64,000 nt of DNA from Butyrivibrio sp. LC3010 (GCF_000424385.1 NZ_AUJU01000006.1:1-64000), one strand, 5' to 3'; shown: positions 53,822 through 61,414, counted from the first letter of the stretch. A program made the numbers and translations. Notes: a model not told the origin generated them from the letters alone.

Positions 53822-54163
53822 TTAAATCTGCATCTGCATAATTTCTTTATATGCGGAAAGCATCTTATCTCTTACTGCAATCGTGTACTGAAGTGCAGTC
53901 TCAGCCTTCTGCAATGCAATAGCAAGATCATGCGTATTATCTGTCTCGCCGAGAGACCACTTTATCTCCTCATTCTCAGCATCAGATAAATATGCATTGG
54001 TCGTATTGATATTCTCAACCGCTCTGCTGAAAATATTTGTAAAAGAGTTATCATTGCCAAACCTGTCCCCAAGTGGATTGGAAACTCTTGAATCAGCTTT
54101 TTCAGCGTTTCTGATAGCTGCTGAGTGAACATTTCTTATCTGACTAATATCAATATCTGCCAT
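53822..54163 (-). CDS. fliE: Flagellar rod junction protein FliE
   Basis: 113 residues. FTNIFSRAVENINTTNAYLS and HDLAIALQKAETALQYTIAV, RDKMLSAYKEIMQMQI match FliE. It joins the MS ring to the rod. GGAGGGAG precedes the ATG. Its 136-bp leader contains a full copy of the structured repeat. Confidence 0.95.
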   Translation of the reverse strand: MADIDISQIRNVHSAAIRNAEKADSRVSNPLGDRFGNDNSFTNIFSRAVENINTTNAYLSDAENEEIKWSLGETDNTHDLAIALQKAETALQYTIAVRDKMLSAYKEIMQMQI

Positions 54164-54167
54164 TTAC

Positions 54168-54261
54168 TCCCTCCTCTATATACGCTGGTTAATATCTGCC
54201 TTAAGTCCGGTCAGATACGGATCCCGTAAGCGCCAAAAATACGTGCGCTAACGGTAACCAG
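54168..54261 (-). repeat. Structured leader repeat, fliE copy
   Basis: On the minus strand GCTGGTTA pairs with TAACCAGC around two inner hairpins: CCGTTAGCGC/GCGCTTACGG (one mismatch) and ATCTG/CAGAT (perfect, containing the core ACCGGACTTAAGG). The SD AGAGGAGGGAG follows directly, so the copy can fold as a three-way junction abutting the ribosome site. Confidence 0.8.
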
Positions 54262-54299
54262 CTTCTTGCAGTTCCCCTGCTGCAATTCCTAAAACTTTA

Positions 54300-54758
54300 T
54301 CAGCCCTGAGCTATGGACAATCCCTGGTTCATAAGATATTTACTGGAGCTGAACGCCGTAGCATTGGCTTCATATCCTCTCTGGGCATCAATGAGGTTTG
54401 TCATCTCAGTTACGATATCTACATTGGGATAGGTGACATATCCGAATTCATCAGCATCCGGATGTGACGGATCATAAACCATCTTGTAATCTGTCCAGGT
54501 GTCATCCCTTACTGAAGAAACCTTTACACCACGTCCGCTGTAATGATCCAGTCTCTCATTGAGAATCTTTGAAAAGGGAGTCTGCGTTCCTTTCTCAGAA
54601 AAGGTGACTACCTTTCTGGTATATACATCCCCGGTGGCGTCCCTTGTAGTATTGGCATTAGCAATATTCTGGGAAATAATGTCCATACGGAAGCGCTCCG
54701 CAGTCATGCCTGAAGAATTGATATTGAATGAATCAAAAATATTACCTGTACTGATCAT
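54300..54758 (-). CDS. flgC: Flagellar rod protein FlgC
   Basis: 152 residues. SFNINSSGMTAERFRMDIIS and QNIANANTTRD form the N-terminal rod motif, and VEMTNLIDAQRGYEANATAF-type sequence (EMTNLIDAQRGYEANATAF) the C-terminal one. It is a proximal rod subunit. GAGGAG lies six bases before the ATG. The leader is the repeat at 54765-54853, which fills the flgB-flgC gap. Confidence 0.96.
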   Translation of the reverse strand: MISTGNIFDSFNINSSGMTAERFRMDIISQNIANANTTRDATGDVYTRKVVTFSEKGTQTPFSKILNERLDHYSGRGVKVSSVRDDTWTDYKMVYDPSHPDADEFGYVTYPNVDIVTEMTNLIDAQRGYEANATAFSSSKYLMNQGLSIAQG

Positions 54759-54764
54759 AAGCTA

Positions 54765-54853
54765 CTCCTCTATAAACGCCGGTTTATCTGCCTTAGTCCG
54801 GTCGGATACGGATACCGTAAGCTCCTGAAGAACGTGCGCTAACGGTATTTGGC
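54765..54853 (-). repeat. Structured leader repeat, flgC copy
   Basis: On the minus strand ATACCGTTAGC pairs with GCTTACGGTAT (one mismatch), followed by the core ATCCGACCGGACTAAGGCA, GATAA, a perfect 6-bp hairpin ATAAAC-CGGC-GTTTAT and the SD AGAGGAG. It occupies almost the entire flgB-flgC gap. Confidence 0.8.
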
Positions 54854-54856
54854 ACC

Positions 54857-55252
54857 TTACTGGCCTCTCATGGCACTTTGCAGATTTTTGAACTCCGATT
54901 GTATGCCAAGCATAACGCCCTGATACTTGATCTGGTTCGCAGCCAGAGTAACATTCTCTGTATCAATATCAACGTTATTGCCATCCATTCTATAAGAAAA
55001 ATTAGAATAGTCAGTATATGGTCGTGCTTTAAGTCTGCTAATCTTAAGACCTGAAACCTTCGCATCCATTGTCTTGTATCTGGAATTTCCAAGTGCTCTC
55101 TCAAGCTCTCTCTCAAAAGCAACGTCCTGTCTCTTATAACCGGGAGTATTAACATTAGCCAGGTTATTGGACAAAACCTCATTCCTTATCCAGGAAGCGT
55201 CAGCAGTCTTATCAAGTACATTAATATAATCATATGCATTACTGTTGATCAT
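54857..55252 (-). CDS. flgB: Flagellar rod protein FlgB
   Basis: 131 residues. WIRNEVLSNNLANVNTPGYK is the rod motif near the N-terminus and LAANQIKYQGVMLGIQSEFK the C-terminal helix. It is the first gene of the main fla/che locus, 266 bp after codY, with its own promoter. GGAGGGGGG precedes the ATG. Confidence 0.96.
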   Translation of the reverse strand: MINSNAYDYINVLDKTADASWIRNEVLSNNLANVNTPGYKRQDVAFERELERALGNSRYKTMDAKVSGLKISRLKARPYTDYSNFSYRMDGNNVDIDTENVTLAANQIKYQGVMLGIQSEFKNLQSAMRGQ

Positions 55253-55306
55253 ATGCCCCCCTCCTTGCGCATAACAAACCTAATTTACCTTTTAATCCTT
55301 ACTATC

Positions 55307-55335
55307 ATATTAAAATGATTTTGTGCAAATTACAA
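55307..55335 (-). promoter_or_regulatory. Sigma-A promoter of the flgB operon
   Basis: On the minus strand TTGTAA (55330-55335) and TAATAT (55307-55312) are 17 bp apart, 55 bp before the flgB ATG. No sigma-28 or sigma-54 signature was seen here. Confidence 0.65.
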
Positions 55336-55362
55336 GATATTTAGGAAAAATAGTACTTTATA

Positions 55363-55389
55363 TTGTGCTTTTGTAACACCAAAGCACAA
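55363..55389. other. 9-bp perfect inverted repeat upstream of the flgB promoter
   Basis: TTGTGCTTT / AAAGCACAA with a 9-nt loop lies about 30 bp upstream of the flgB -35. It could be a back-up terminator for codY (a T-rich run follows on the minus strand after about 12 bp) or an activator/repressor site. Confidence 0.45.
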
Positions 55390-55403
55390 GAATTAGTTTT
55401 AAT

Positions 55404-55418
55404 TATGTTCTTAAAATT
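55404..55418 (-). promoter_or_regulatory. Possible CodY box upstream of flgB
   Basis: AATTTTAAGAACATA matches the CodY consensus AATTTTCWGAAAATT at 12 of 15 positions. It lies between codY and flgB. In AT-rich DNA such matches occur by chance, so this is tentative. Confidence 0.3.
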
Positions 55419-55432
55419 TTAACTGTGTTATA

Positions 55433-55468
55433 TCGAAAAAGGATTTATCCAAAACAGATAAATCCTTT
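55433..55468 (-). terminator. Rho-independent terminator after codY
   Basis: A perfect 12-bp stem (AAAGGATTTATC / GATAAATCCTTT) with a 7-nt loop is followed by a TTTTT-C run on the minus strand, about 50 bp after the codY stop. It separates codY from flgB. Confidence 0.9.
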
Positions 55469-55518
55469 CATCAATTCACATCCTGCATATTATATTTCGG
55501 CTGTTTGCCGGCATACTA

Positions 55519-56298
55519 TTACATCTGTGCCTTAAGTTTCTTTATTTCATCAAATACCACGTCATTTAATACTTTAATGTAGGTTCCCTTCATACCTGAT
55601 GATCTTGACTCTATAACACCTGCGCTTTCGAACTTCCTTAGTGCATTAACTATTACGCTTCTGGTGATGCCTACTCTGTCAGCGATCTTGCTGGCTACAA
55701 GCACACCCTCCATTCCGTTTAGTTCATCAAAGATATGTATGATAGCTTCCATCTCCGAGAAGGAAAGTGTGCTTATTGCGGATTTAACTACCGCAAGCTT
55801 TCTGCTCTCCTCTGCATTCTCCTCATTGACAGCCCTTAGCATCTCAAGTCCCACAACAGTGGTTCCATACTCGCACAGGATAATATCGTCTATATCGTAT
55901 GGCTCATTACATTTATAGATAAAAAGTGTACCAAGTCTCTCCCCTGCAATCTCAATAGGAGTTATGATAGCCTGATATTTTCTCATATCAACATCTTCAA
56001 ATCCTAAAGTTTCCAGGTTTACATTTTCTTTCGTAGACAAAACAGTAAGAAGTCTTTCATTGAGCATCGGATCAATAAAGCTTCCCACATCATCGACAAG
56101 CATCTCACCAAGCGAATCCACAGCAGATGTTTCTCCAATTCCCAGAACTTTTCCTTTTCTGCTTATAACAAGCATATTAGAATTAAGAATATCGCACAAA
56201 ACCGTACAAATATCATTAAAAACCACTTTACCGGAATTGCTGTTGTGCAAAAGTTTACCAATTTTTCTGGTTTTATCCAAAAGCTGTACGCTACTCAT
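55519..56298 (-). CDS. codY: Global GTP/branched-chain amino acid-responsive regulator CodY
   Basis: 259 residues, standard length. The N-terminal GAF-type ligand domain (LLDKTRKIGKLLHNS, MLVISRKGKVLGIGETSAVD) and the C-terminal winged helix with SKIADRVGITRSVIVNALRK (about 204-223) are typical. CodY represses many stationary-phase and nutrient genes, including motility in several Firmicutes. Its place before flgB is conserved with Bacillus. It has its own promoter and terminator here. Confidence 0.97.
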   Translation of the reverse strand: MSSVQLLDKTRKIGKLLHNSNSGKVVFNDICTVLCDILNSNMLVISRKGKVLGIGETSAVDSLGEMLVDDVGSFIDPMLNERLLTVLSTKENVNLETLGFEDVDMRKYQAIITPIEIAGERLGTLFIYKCNEPYDIDDIILCEYGTTVVGLEMLRAVNEENAEESRKLAVVKSAISTLSFSEMEAIIHIFDELNGMEGVLVASKIADRVGITRSVIVNALRKFESAGVIESRSSGMKGTYIKVLNDVVFDEIKKLKAQM

Positions 56299-56362
56299 GA
56301 AAAGAAACTCCTTTTATCTGAAAACGTTTGACAATTTATACAAATGTACTACAACTAATCAG

Positions 56363-56391
56363 ATTGTAGCACATAATATTGTTTACATCAA
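56363..56391 (-). promoter_or_regulatory. Sigma-A promoter of codY
   Basis: TTGATG (56386-56391) and TACAAT (56363-56368) are 17 bp apart on the minus strand, about 65 bp before the ATG. Confidence 0.7.
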
Positions 56392-56563
56392 AGCAATTTG
56401 TACATATTTTAATTAAAATTTAATGAATATACACTACAAAATACACCTTTATAGGTAAAATTTCAAAGAAATTATCTAAAATACAAAAGTAGCTTACACA
56501 GATACAACTCCGATAAACTTTCAGGAAGCTCCTCTTTTGTACCATTATGTACAATTTATGTAA

Positions 56564-56599
56564 TAAAAAACAGCCTATGATTTCTCCTAAGCTGCTTTT
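56564..56599 (-). terminator. Terminator after topA
   Basis: An imperfect stem (AAAAGCAGC ... GGCTGTTTTTT) ends in a six-T run on the minus strand, 43 bp after the topA stop. Confidence 0.7.
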
Positions 56600-56641
56600 G
56601 AAATACATATATTTATTTACATAAAGGCATGAACCTGATGA

Positions 56642-58732
56642 TCAATCCTCATCATCCTTATTTCTGTCCTCAATGTAACCACATTCAGGATCATTGCAGA
56701 CAAGTTTGTTATTCTTTATAAGCATAAGCCCTCCACATCTGGGGCATGCTTTCTTAGAAGGCTTCTGCCATACCATAAAGTCACAGTCAGGATTATCTAT
56801 GCAGCCATAGTAGAGACGGCCTTTTCTTGTTCTCTTAAGAACAATGTCCTTTCCACACTTAGGGCAGGAAACTCCTGTCTTTTCATAATAAGGCTTTGTG
56901 TTCTTGCACTCAGGGAATCCCGGACAAGCAAGGAATTTACCGTGAGGGCCATATTTAATGACCATATTCCTTCCACAGTTCTCGCAGACAACATCTGTAG
57001 GCTCATCCTGAATCTCAACCTTTTCAAGTATCTTCTGAGCACTCTCAACCGCTTCTGCAAGATCGGGATAGAAATTCTCAACAATGGTCTTCCACTTAAC
57101 TTTACCTTCAGCAACACTATCAAGAAGTGTCTCCATGTTAGAAGTAAATGTAACATCAACAATCTGAGGGAATGCTTCATTCATCATTCTGTTTACTGCT
57201 TCACCAAGCTCTGTTACATAGAGGTTCTTGTTTTCCTTGGTGATATAGTGTCTTGCAAGAATCGTTGTGATTGTAGGTGCATAAGTACTTGGTCTTCCGA
57301 TTCCGAGAGCTTCGAGGTCATGAACCAGAGATGCCTCAGTGTAATGAGGAGCAGGCTGTGTGAAGTGCTGTTTCTCCTCAAAATCCTGGAGTTCAAGTTC
57401 TGAATTCTCATCAATTCTCTTAGCAAGTGTATTCTTTTCAATCTGATCATCTTCATCTGTGTACACATTCATGAAGCCGTCAAATACTGTTCTTGAAGCT
57501 GCAACAGTGAAGCGATGTTCACCGGCATCAATTTTCACAGATGTAGTTTCGTATTTTGCAGGTGCCATTCTGCTCGCGATAAATCTGCGCCAGATAAGCT
57601 GATAAAGGCGGAACTGATCACGACTTAAAAACTCTTTGACAGCAACAGGTGTATTATTTACATCTGTAGGTCTAATTGCTTCGTGAGCATCCTGAATCTT
57701 CGCATTTGATTTTCCACCCTGTATCTTTTCGGAAAGATACTCTTCGCCAAAGGCTTCAGTGATGTAATTCTGCGCTGCAGCCTGCGCTTCCTCTGAAATT
57801 CTGGTGGAATCTGTACGCAGGTAGGTGATAAGTCCGACGGTGCCCGCCTTACCCATATCTATTCCTTCATAAAGCTGCTGAGCTGTTCTCATGGTCTTCT
57901 GAGTTGAGAAATTCAGTGCCTTTGAAGCTTCCTGCTGCAATGTTGAAGTTGTAAAAGGAAGGGGCGCTTTTTTGCTTCTCTCGCCCTTTTTAATCTCTGT
58001 TATGCTGAATTTCTTGCCCTTAAGATCCTTCAATATCTCATCAAGCTCAGCCTTAGAAGCTATATCGACCTTTTTCCCGTTCTTTCCATAATAATGTGCT
58101 ACGATAGGCTTCTTCTCACCCTTAACCTTAAGAGTGGCATCCAGCGACCAATACTCCTGAGGAATGAATGAATTGATCTCATCCTCTCTGTCACAAATAA
58201 TCCTAAGTGCTACTGACTGCACTCTTCCGGCACTGAGGCCTCTCTTGATCTTCTCCCAGAGAAGAGGTGAAATCTGATATCCCACCATTCTGTCCAGAAC
58301 ACGCCTTGCCTGCTGTGCATCAACAAGATTCATGTCTATATCTCTAGGATGCTTCATTGCTTCCTTAACTGCCGTCTGTGTAATCTCATTGAAAGTAACT
58401 CTTGAAAAGCGGTTAGGATCATCAAGCTTAAGTGCTGTCATAAGATGCCATGAAATCGCCTCACCCTCTCGGTCAGGGTCAGTTGCGAGATATATGTGGT
58501 CCGCATTCTTAGCAGCCTTTCTGAGTGCTGCAAGAACGTCTCCTTTACCCCTTATAGTAATATATTTAGGCTCAAAATCATGCTCAATATCAATTCCCAT
58601 CTGGCTTCTGGGCAGATCACGTACGTGTCCGTTGCTCGCTGCGACCTCGTACCCATTGCCAAGGAATTTCTTAATTGCCTTCACCTTTGTAGGAGACTCC
58701 ACTATAAGTAGATTCTTTTTCTTAGTTGCCAT
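56642..58732 (-). CDS. topA: DNA topoisomerase I
   Basis: 696 residues. Toprim motif LIVESPTKVKAIKKFLG (about 8-24) and ATDPDREGEAISWH; active-site Tyr in GLITYLRTDSTRIS (about 295-308); three C-terminal C4 zinc ribbons beginning near 584 (CENCGRNM, CPKCGKDI, CPRCGGLM). It relaxes negative supercoils. AGAGGGGC precedes the ATG. Gene order topA-codY-flgB parallels Bacillus, minus trmFO-xerC-hslVU. Confidence 0.98.
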   Translation of the reverse strand: MATKKKNLLIVESPTKVKAIKKFLGNGYEVAASNGHVRDLPRSQMGIDIEHDFEPKYITIRGKGDVLAALRKAAKNADHIYLATDPDREGEAISWHLMTALKLDDPNRFSRVTFNEITQTAVKEAMKHPRDIDMNLVDAQQARRVLDRMVGYQISPLLWEKIKRGLSAGRVQSVALRIICDREDEINSFIPQEYWSLDATLKVKGEKKPIVAHYYGKNGKKVDIASKAELDEILKDLKGKKFSITEIKKGERSKKAPLPFTTSTLQQEASKALNFSTQKTMRTAQQLYEGIDMGKAGTVGLITYLRTDSTRISEEAQAAAQNYITEAFGEEYLSEKIQGGKSNAKIQDAHEAIRPTDVNNTPVAVKEFLSRDQFRLYQLIWRRFIASRMAPAKYETTSVKIDAGEHRFTVAASRTVFDGFMNVYTDEDDQIEKNTLAKRIDENSELELQDFEEKQHFTQPAPHYTEASLVHDLEALGIGRPSTYAPTITTILARHYITKENKNLYVTELGEAVNRMMNEAFPQIVDVTFTSNMETLLDSVAEGKVKWKTIVENFYPDLAEAVESAQKILEKVEIQDEPTDVVCENCGRNMVIKYGPHGKFLACPGFPECKNTKPYYEKTGVSCPKCGKDIVLKRTRKGRLYYGCIDNPDCDFMVWQKPSKKACPRCGGLMLIKNNKLVCNDPECGYIEDRNKDDED

Positions 58733-58839
58733 AAATGCCCCTCTTAAACTCAGTAATTTTTGTTCACCATGCGCTCATAAATAAGCAACATAAAATGATT
58801 AATAGTAGAAACAGATACTTATCCGTTCCATAGTTTCGT

Positions 58840-58868
58840 AATATACACCAAATGAGTAGGGTTTGCAA
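58840..58868 (-). promoter_or_regulatory. Sigma-A promoter of topA
   Basis: TTGCAA (58863-58868) and TATATT (58840-58845) are 17 bp apart on the minus strand, about 105 bp before the topA ATG. Confidence 0.65.
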
Positions 58869-58896
58869 CTAGATTAATTATAGTAGGTATTTAATT

Positions 58897-59040
58897 GTTA
58901 CTGTTCATACAGCTCTGCGCACTTGCTGCGCTGAGCGTGAGAATGTTCTACGTCTTGAATATAGGATTTGCCCCTTTGCCGAAGGCAACTGGAATGGGCA
59001 AATCCAGTTGCTGTGAGCACCGTAAGGTGCGAACAGTAAC
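58897..59040. repeat. Cloverleaf-like palindromic element
   Basis: An outer perfect 10-bp inverted repeat (GTTACTGTTC 58897-58906 / GAACAGTAAC 59031-59040) encloses three inner hairpins: GCGCA/TGCGC, a perfect 10-bp GGATTTGCCC/GGGCAAATCC that itself contains TTGCC-GAA-GGCAA, and GCACC-GTAA-GGTGC. It looks like a non-coding intergenic repeat or the end of the RNA upstream; no second copy is in the window. Confidence 0.65.
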
Positions 59041-59391
59041 ATTTTATTCAGAACACGAATTAGGGCACCGATCCTTCGATCAGTGCCCTTTAGTTCTGAA
59101 TTTCCAATGGACTTGTCTCCTTTTCTGTTTATTATATCAACGAATCTTCCATCAAAAACCACGTTGCGCATCGTGTTTTTCTTTGACCACCGGCATCCGA
59201 ATTACTCGCCGTTCCTATAGTCCAATGATTCGTTAGTAAAATAGAACGAATAGAAGAGATCGAATCGGTGAAGCACACGCCGCCTCATCTCACCTTCTAT
59301 TCTCAAAACAGATAAAACTCTATTGTTATACCTCCGGTAAAGCACGCGCTACCTTTGCTATCACTGAGCTCTTATCTGCTCGTCTGTTGGT
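59040..59391 (-). ncRNA. Candidate structured non-coding RNA upstream of topA
   Basis: A strong promoter ends at 59398 and no open frame with an SD follows. The transcript would contain successive paired segments: CAGATAA/TTATCTG, GAATAGAAG/CTTCTATTC (inner GGTGA/TCACC), AACGAATC/GATTCGTT (inner AAAAACACG ... CGTGGTTTTT stem), and at the end GTTCTGAA/TTCAGAAC around AGGGCAC/GTGCCCT. I found no match to tmRNA, RNase P RNA, SRP RNA, 6S, T-box or common riboswitch core motifs. The 3' end is uncertain because the last hairpin lacks a U-tract. Confidence 0.5.
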
Positions 59392-59397
59392 AATATG

Positions 59398-59426
59398 ATA
59401 ATATCAATATCAGAAATAAATGTCAA
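59398..59426 (-). promoter_or_regulatory. Strong sigma-A promoter for the structured RNA candidate
   Basis: A perfect -35 TTGACA (59421-59426), 17-bp spacer and TATTAT (59398-59403) on the minus strand. It is one of the best promoter matches in the window and has no protein gene directly downstream. Confidence 0.8.
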
Positions 59427-59611
59427 TACATTTTAGCAATATTTATTTATTATTTTGATAATATTTCGTTATTCGTAAATTAGTCACTATTTTCAGTAAA
59501 TTCTACTCAATTGAATGATATTTTCGCCTATTTTTAAATTTTGTTTATAAAATAACAAACTATCCCATATTTAGAGTTTTTAGCTTCAATCGTCCTATAT
59601 ATAGTACTTAG

Positions 59612-59648
59612 TATTGTCACCTTGTTTTACAAATTGTAGTTGACAATA
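59612..59648 (+). promoter_or_regulatory. BirA operator 1 upstream of bioY
   Basis: TATTGTCA / TGACAATA (extended ATTGTCACC-N17-GTTGACAAT) is an inverted repeat of the BirA type. Its right half covers the bioY -35, so binding of biotinyl-AMP-loaded BirA would block transcription. Confidence 0.75.
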
Positions 59649-59668
59649 CATACAATTCATAATAATCT
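59640..59668 (+). promoter_or_regulatory. Sigma-A promoter of bioY-birA
   Basis: TTGACA (59640-59645), 17-bp spacer and TAATCT (59663-59668). The -35 lies inside BirA operator 1 and the start of transcription falls at operator 2. Confidence 0.65.
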
Positions 59669-59671
59669 AGC

Positions 59672-59709
59672 ATTGTCACCTGCTATTAAAAGTAAATCAG
59701 GGTGACAAT
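59672..59709 (+). promoter_or_regulatory. BirA operator 2 upstream of bioY
   Basis: ATTGTCACC (59672-59680) and GGTGACAAT (59701-59709) are perfect 9-bp inverted repeats 20 bp apart, between the promoter and bioY. Confidence 0.75.
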
Positions 59710-59762
59710 AAACTATTTACTATTTCAAATTCATAAAAAAATACTGGAAAGAAGGGCTAAAA

Positions 59763-60383
59763 ATGAACGAAGAAATGAACAACAACCAGGCGGCTGTACT
59801 GGAGAACAGACAGTCAGCATCAATCAAGGACTTATGCTTTATTGCTGTTTTCACAGCAATCATATGTGTCTTGTCACAGATTTCCATTCCCATGCCTGCA
59901 GGCGTACCAATGACACTTCAAACACTTATCATTCCACTTGCAGGAATTGTAATCGGTAAAAAGAAAGGAACTTATTCAACACTTCTGTACCTTTTACTTG
60001 GAGCGGTTGGTATTCCTGTATTTGCCGGCTTTAGCGGTGGTATCGGAACCTTGCTCAGCCTTACAGGCGGATTCCTGATCTCCTTCCCTGTACTGTCATT
60101 CACAGCAGGTCTTGGTGATGAAATCGGAATCAGACTCAGTCGTAATAAAGGAACTTCAAAAACTTATTTATATTATGTTTTACTGGTGCTAAGTCTTGTT
60201 ATTGGTGCTACAATCAATTATGTATTCGGAACCGTTTGGTTTATGGTTGTTTCAAAAACATCATTTTTAGCAGGTCTTGCAGCATGTGTTATTCCTTTTA
60301 TTCCTACTGCAATTCTTAAGATTATAATTGTTGCAATCCTCGGTCCCGAACTCAAAAAAAGACTGGCATCTGTTTTACAATAA
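59763..60383 (+). CDS. bioY: Biotin transporter substrate-binding subunit BioY
   Basis: 206 residues with about six hydrophobic helices. VFTAIICVLSQISIPMPAGV, PMTLQTLIIPLAGIVIG and YLLLGAVGIPVFAGFSGGIG are the BioY signature. It is the S component of an ECF transporter for biotin; the energising EcfAAT module must be elsewhere. The frame begins at the ATG behind AAGAAGGG and is followed 39 bp later by birA. No biotin synthesis gene is near, so the cell may depend on uptake (inference). Confidence 0.95.
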   Translation: MNEEMNNNQAAVLENRQSASIKDLCFIAVFTAIICVLSQISIPMPAGVPMTLQTLIIPLAGIVIGKKKGTYSTLLYLLLGAVGIPVFAGFSGGIGTLLSLTGGFLISFPVLSFTAGLGDEIGIRLSRNKGTSKTYLYYVLLVLSLVIGATINYVFGTVWFMVVSKTSFLAGLAACVIPFIPTAILKIIIVAILGPELKKRLASVLQ

Positions 60384-60422
60384 TCGGTTCTTAATCATAC
60401 AGATGCAAAGAGGATATGAATA

Positions 60423-61394
60423 ATGCCGGACACAAAGAGTAAAGTTTTAAAATATCTTGAAGATAACAGAGGACAGTTTTCCTCCGGAGAAACAATAGCA
60501 AGTGAACTTAATCTTTCAAGAAACAGTGTCTGGAAAGCAATAGAATCCCTGCGAAGAGAAGGTTTCCGGATTGAAGCCGCATCCCGCAGGGGTTATTTTT
60601 TGTCCGGAAAAGCAGACAGAATCTCAAAAGATGAGATTTCTCTATACCTCGATAAAAGTATCAACATCAATGACATAACAATATACGAAACCTTGGAGTC
60701 AACAAATAAGACAGCAAAATCTGCTGCAGTCCTTGATGCCAGACATGGAAGCGTTATCATTTCAGAGATTCAGTCAAATGGCACCGGTAAAAGAAAAAGC
60801 AGTTTCACTTCTCCAAAGGGCGGCATATATATGAGTATAATACTGCGTCCTGAGAATCTTTCTTTTTCAAACTGCTCTCTCATCACGCCTCTTACGACAG
60901 TCTGTATATGTAAAGCACTTGAAGCTTCGTCGGGTCTTTCTCCGTCAATTAAATGGATGAATGAGATTTACCTTAATGATAAAAAAGTCTGCGGAATCCT
61001 TACAGAATCAGGTGGTGATTTTGATACCGGTGATATGCAGTATGTGGTTGTGGGAATAGGCATATATTTTAGTTCCGATAGTCTTATTGAGAATGCGAAA
61101 AGTCCGATAGGAAGTCTTTTTAAAAGCGGCGAAGAACCCATCTCAAGGAATGAACTGATCGCATATATTCTAAATGAACTGCTCTCTTCATCTAATTCTG
61201 AAAAATTCTCAGATCCCGAGTTTATCATTGCAGAATATAAGAAAAGATTAAAATCTCTTGGCAAAACAGTAACCATTAATTCCGATGAAGGTACTTATAC
61301 TGCCAAAGCAATTGATATAGATAAAAACGGAAAGCTAATAGTTGAACTTCCCGATAAAACAACTAAAACCTTATCCTCAGAATATCTGTCCTGA
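60423..61394 (+). CDS. birA: Biotin-protein ligase and biotin operon repressor BirA
   Basis: 323 residues. The N-terminal winged helix (SGETIASELNLSRNSVWKAI, about 22-41) shows it is the bifunctional, DNA-binding form. The ligase domain has SNGTGKRKSSF (about 118-128) for biotinyl-AMP and KWMNEIYLNDKKVCGILTE in place of the usual KWPNDI. The C-terminal SH3-like cap follows. It biotinylates carriers and represses bioY-birA at the two operators. Its 3' end lies inside the terminator stem. Confidence 0.96.
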   Translation: MPDTKSKVLKYLEDNRGQFSSGETIASELNLSRNSVWKAIESLRREGFRIEAASRRGYFLSGKADRISKDEISLYLDKSININDITIYETLESTNKTAKSAAVLDARHGSVIISEIQSNGTGKRKSSFTSPKGGIYMSIILRPENLSFSNCSLITPLTTVCICKALEASSGLSPSIKWMNEIYLNDKKVCGILTESGGDFDTGDMQYVVVGIGIYFSSDSLIENAKSPIGSLFKSGEEPISRNELIAYILNELLSSSNSEKFSDPEFIIAEYKKRLKSLGKTVTINSDEGTYTAKAIDIDKNGKLIVELPDKTTKTLSSEYLS

Positions 61395-61414
61395 GGATAA
61401 GGTTTTCTGTTTTT
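61365..61414 (+). terminator. Strong terminator of bioY-birA, probably bidirectional
   Basis: A perfect 16-bp stem (AAAACCTTATCCTCAG / CTGAGGATAAGGTTTT) with a 10-nt loop is followed by CTGTTTTT. On the minus strand a T-rich run also follows, so it may end convergent hslO transcription too. The stem includes the birA stop codon. Confidence 0.9.

Larger units (their letters stand above)
56299..56641 (-). other. 343-bp gap between topA and codY
   Basis: It holds the topA terminator (56564-56599) and the codY promoter (56363-56391). A 62-codon reading frame (56420-56608) has no SD or family features and is not called. The remainder is AT-rich without further recognisable elements. Confidence 0.6.
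58733..59762. other. 1-kb intergenic region between topA and bioY
   Basis: No protein gene is supported; reading frames up to 113 codons lack an SD and family features. From bioY towards topA it contains two BirA operators and the bioY promoter, an AT-rich divergent segment with a strong minus-strand promoter (59398-59426), the structured RNA candidate (59040-59391), a palindromic element (58897-59040) and the topA promoter (58840-58868). Confidence 0.8.

Noticed and set aside
56420..56608. 62-codon minus-strand frame between topA and codY
   Set aside because: No SD, unusual hydrophobic/Cys-rich composition, overlaps the region between terminator and promoter; likely chance in AT-rich DNA.
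58905..59171. 88-codon minus-strand open frame in the topA-bioY gap
   Set aside because: It runs through the palindromes, has no SD, its composition follows the inverted repeats, and it matches no family I know.
59040..59391. tmRNA, RNase P RNA, SRP RNA, 6S RNA or T-box leader
   Set aside because: I looked for the tmRNA tRNA-like ends and ALAA tag codons, the GAGGAAAGTCC and ACAGAAA motifs of RNase P, the SRP GGAAGGAAGC loop and the T-box AGGGTGGNACCGCG; none is present.
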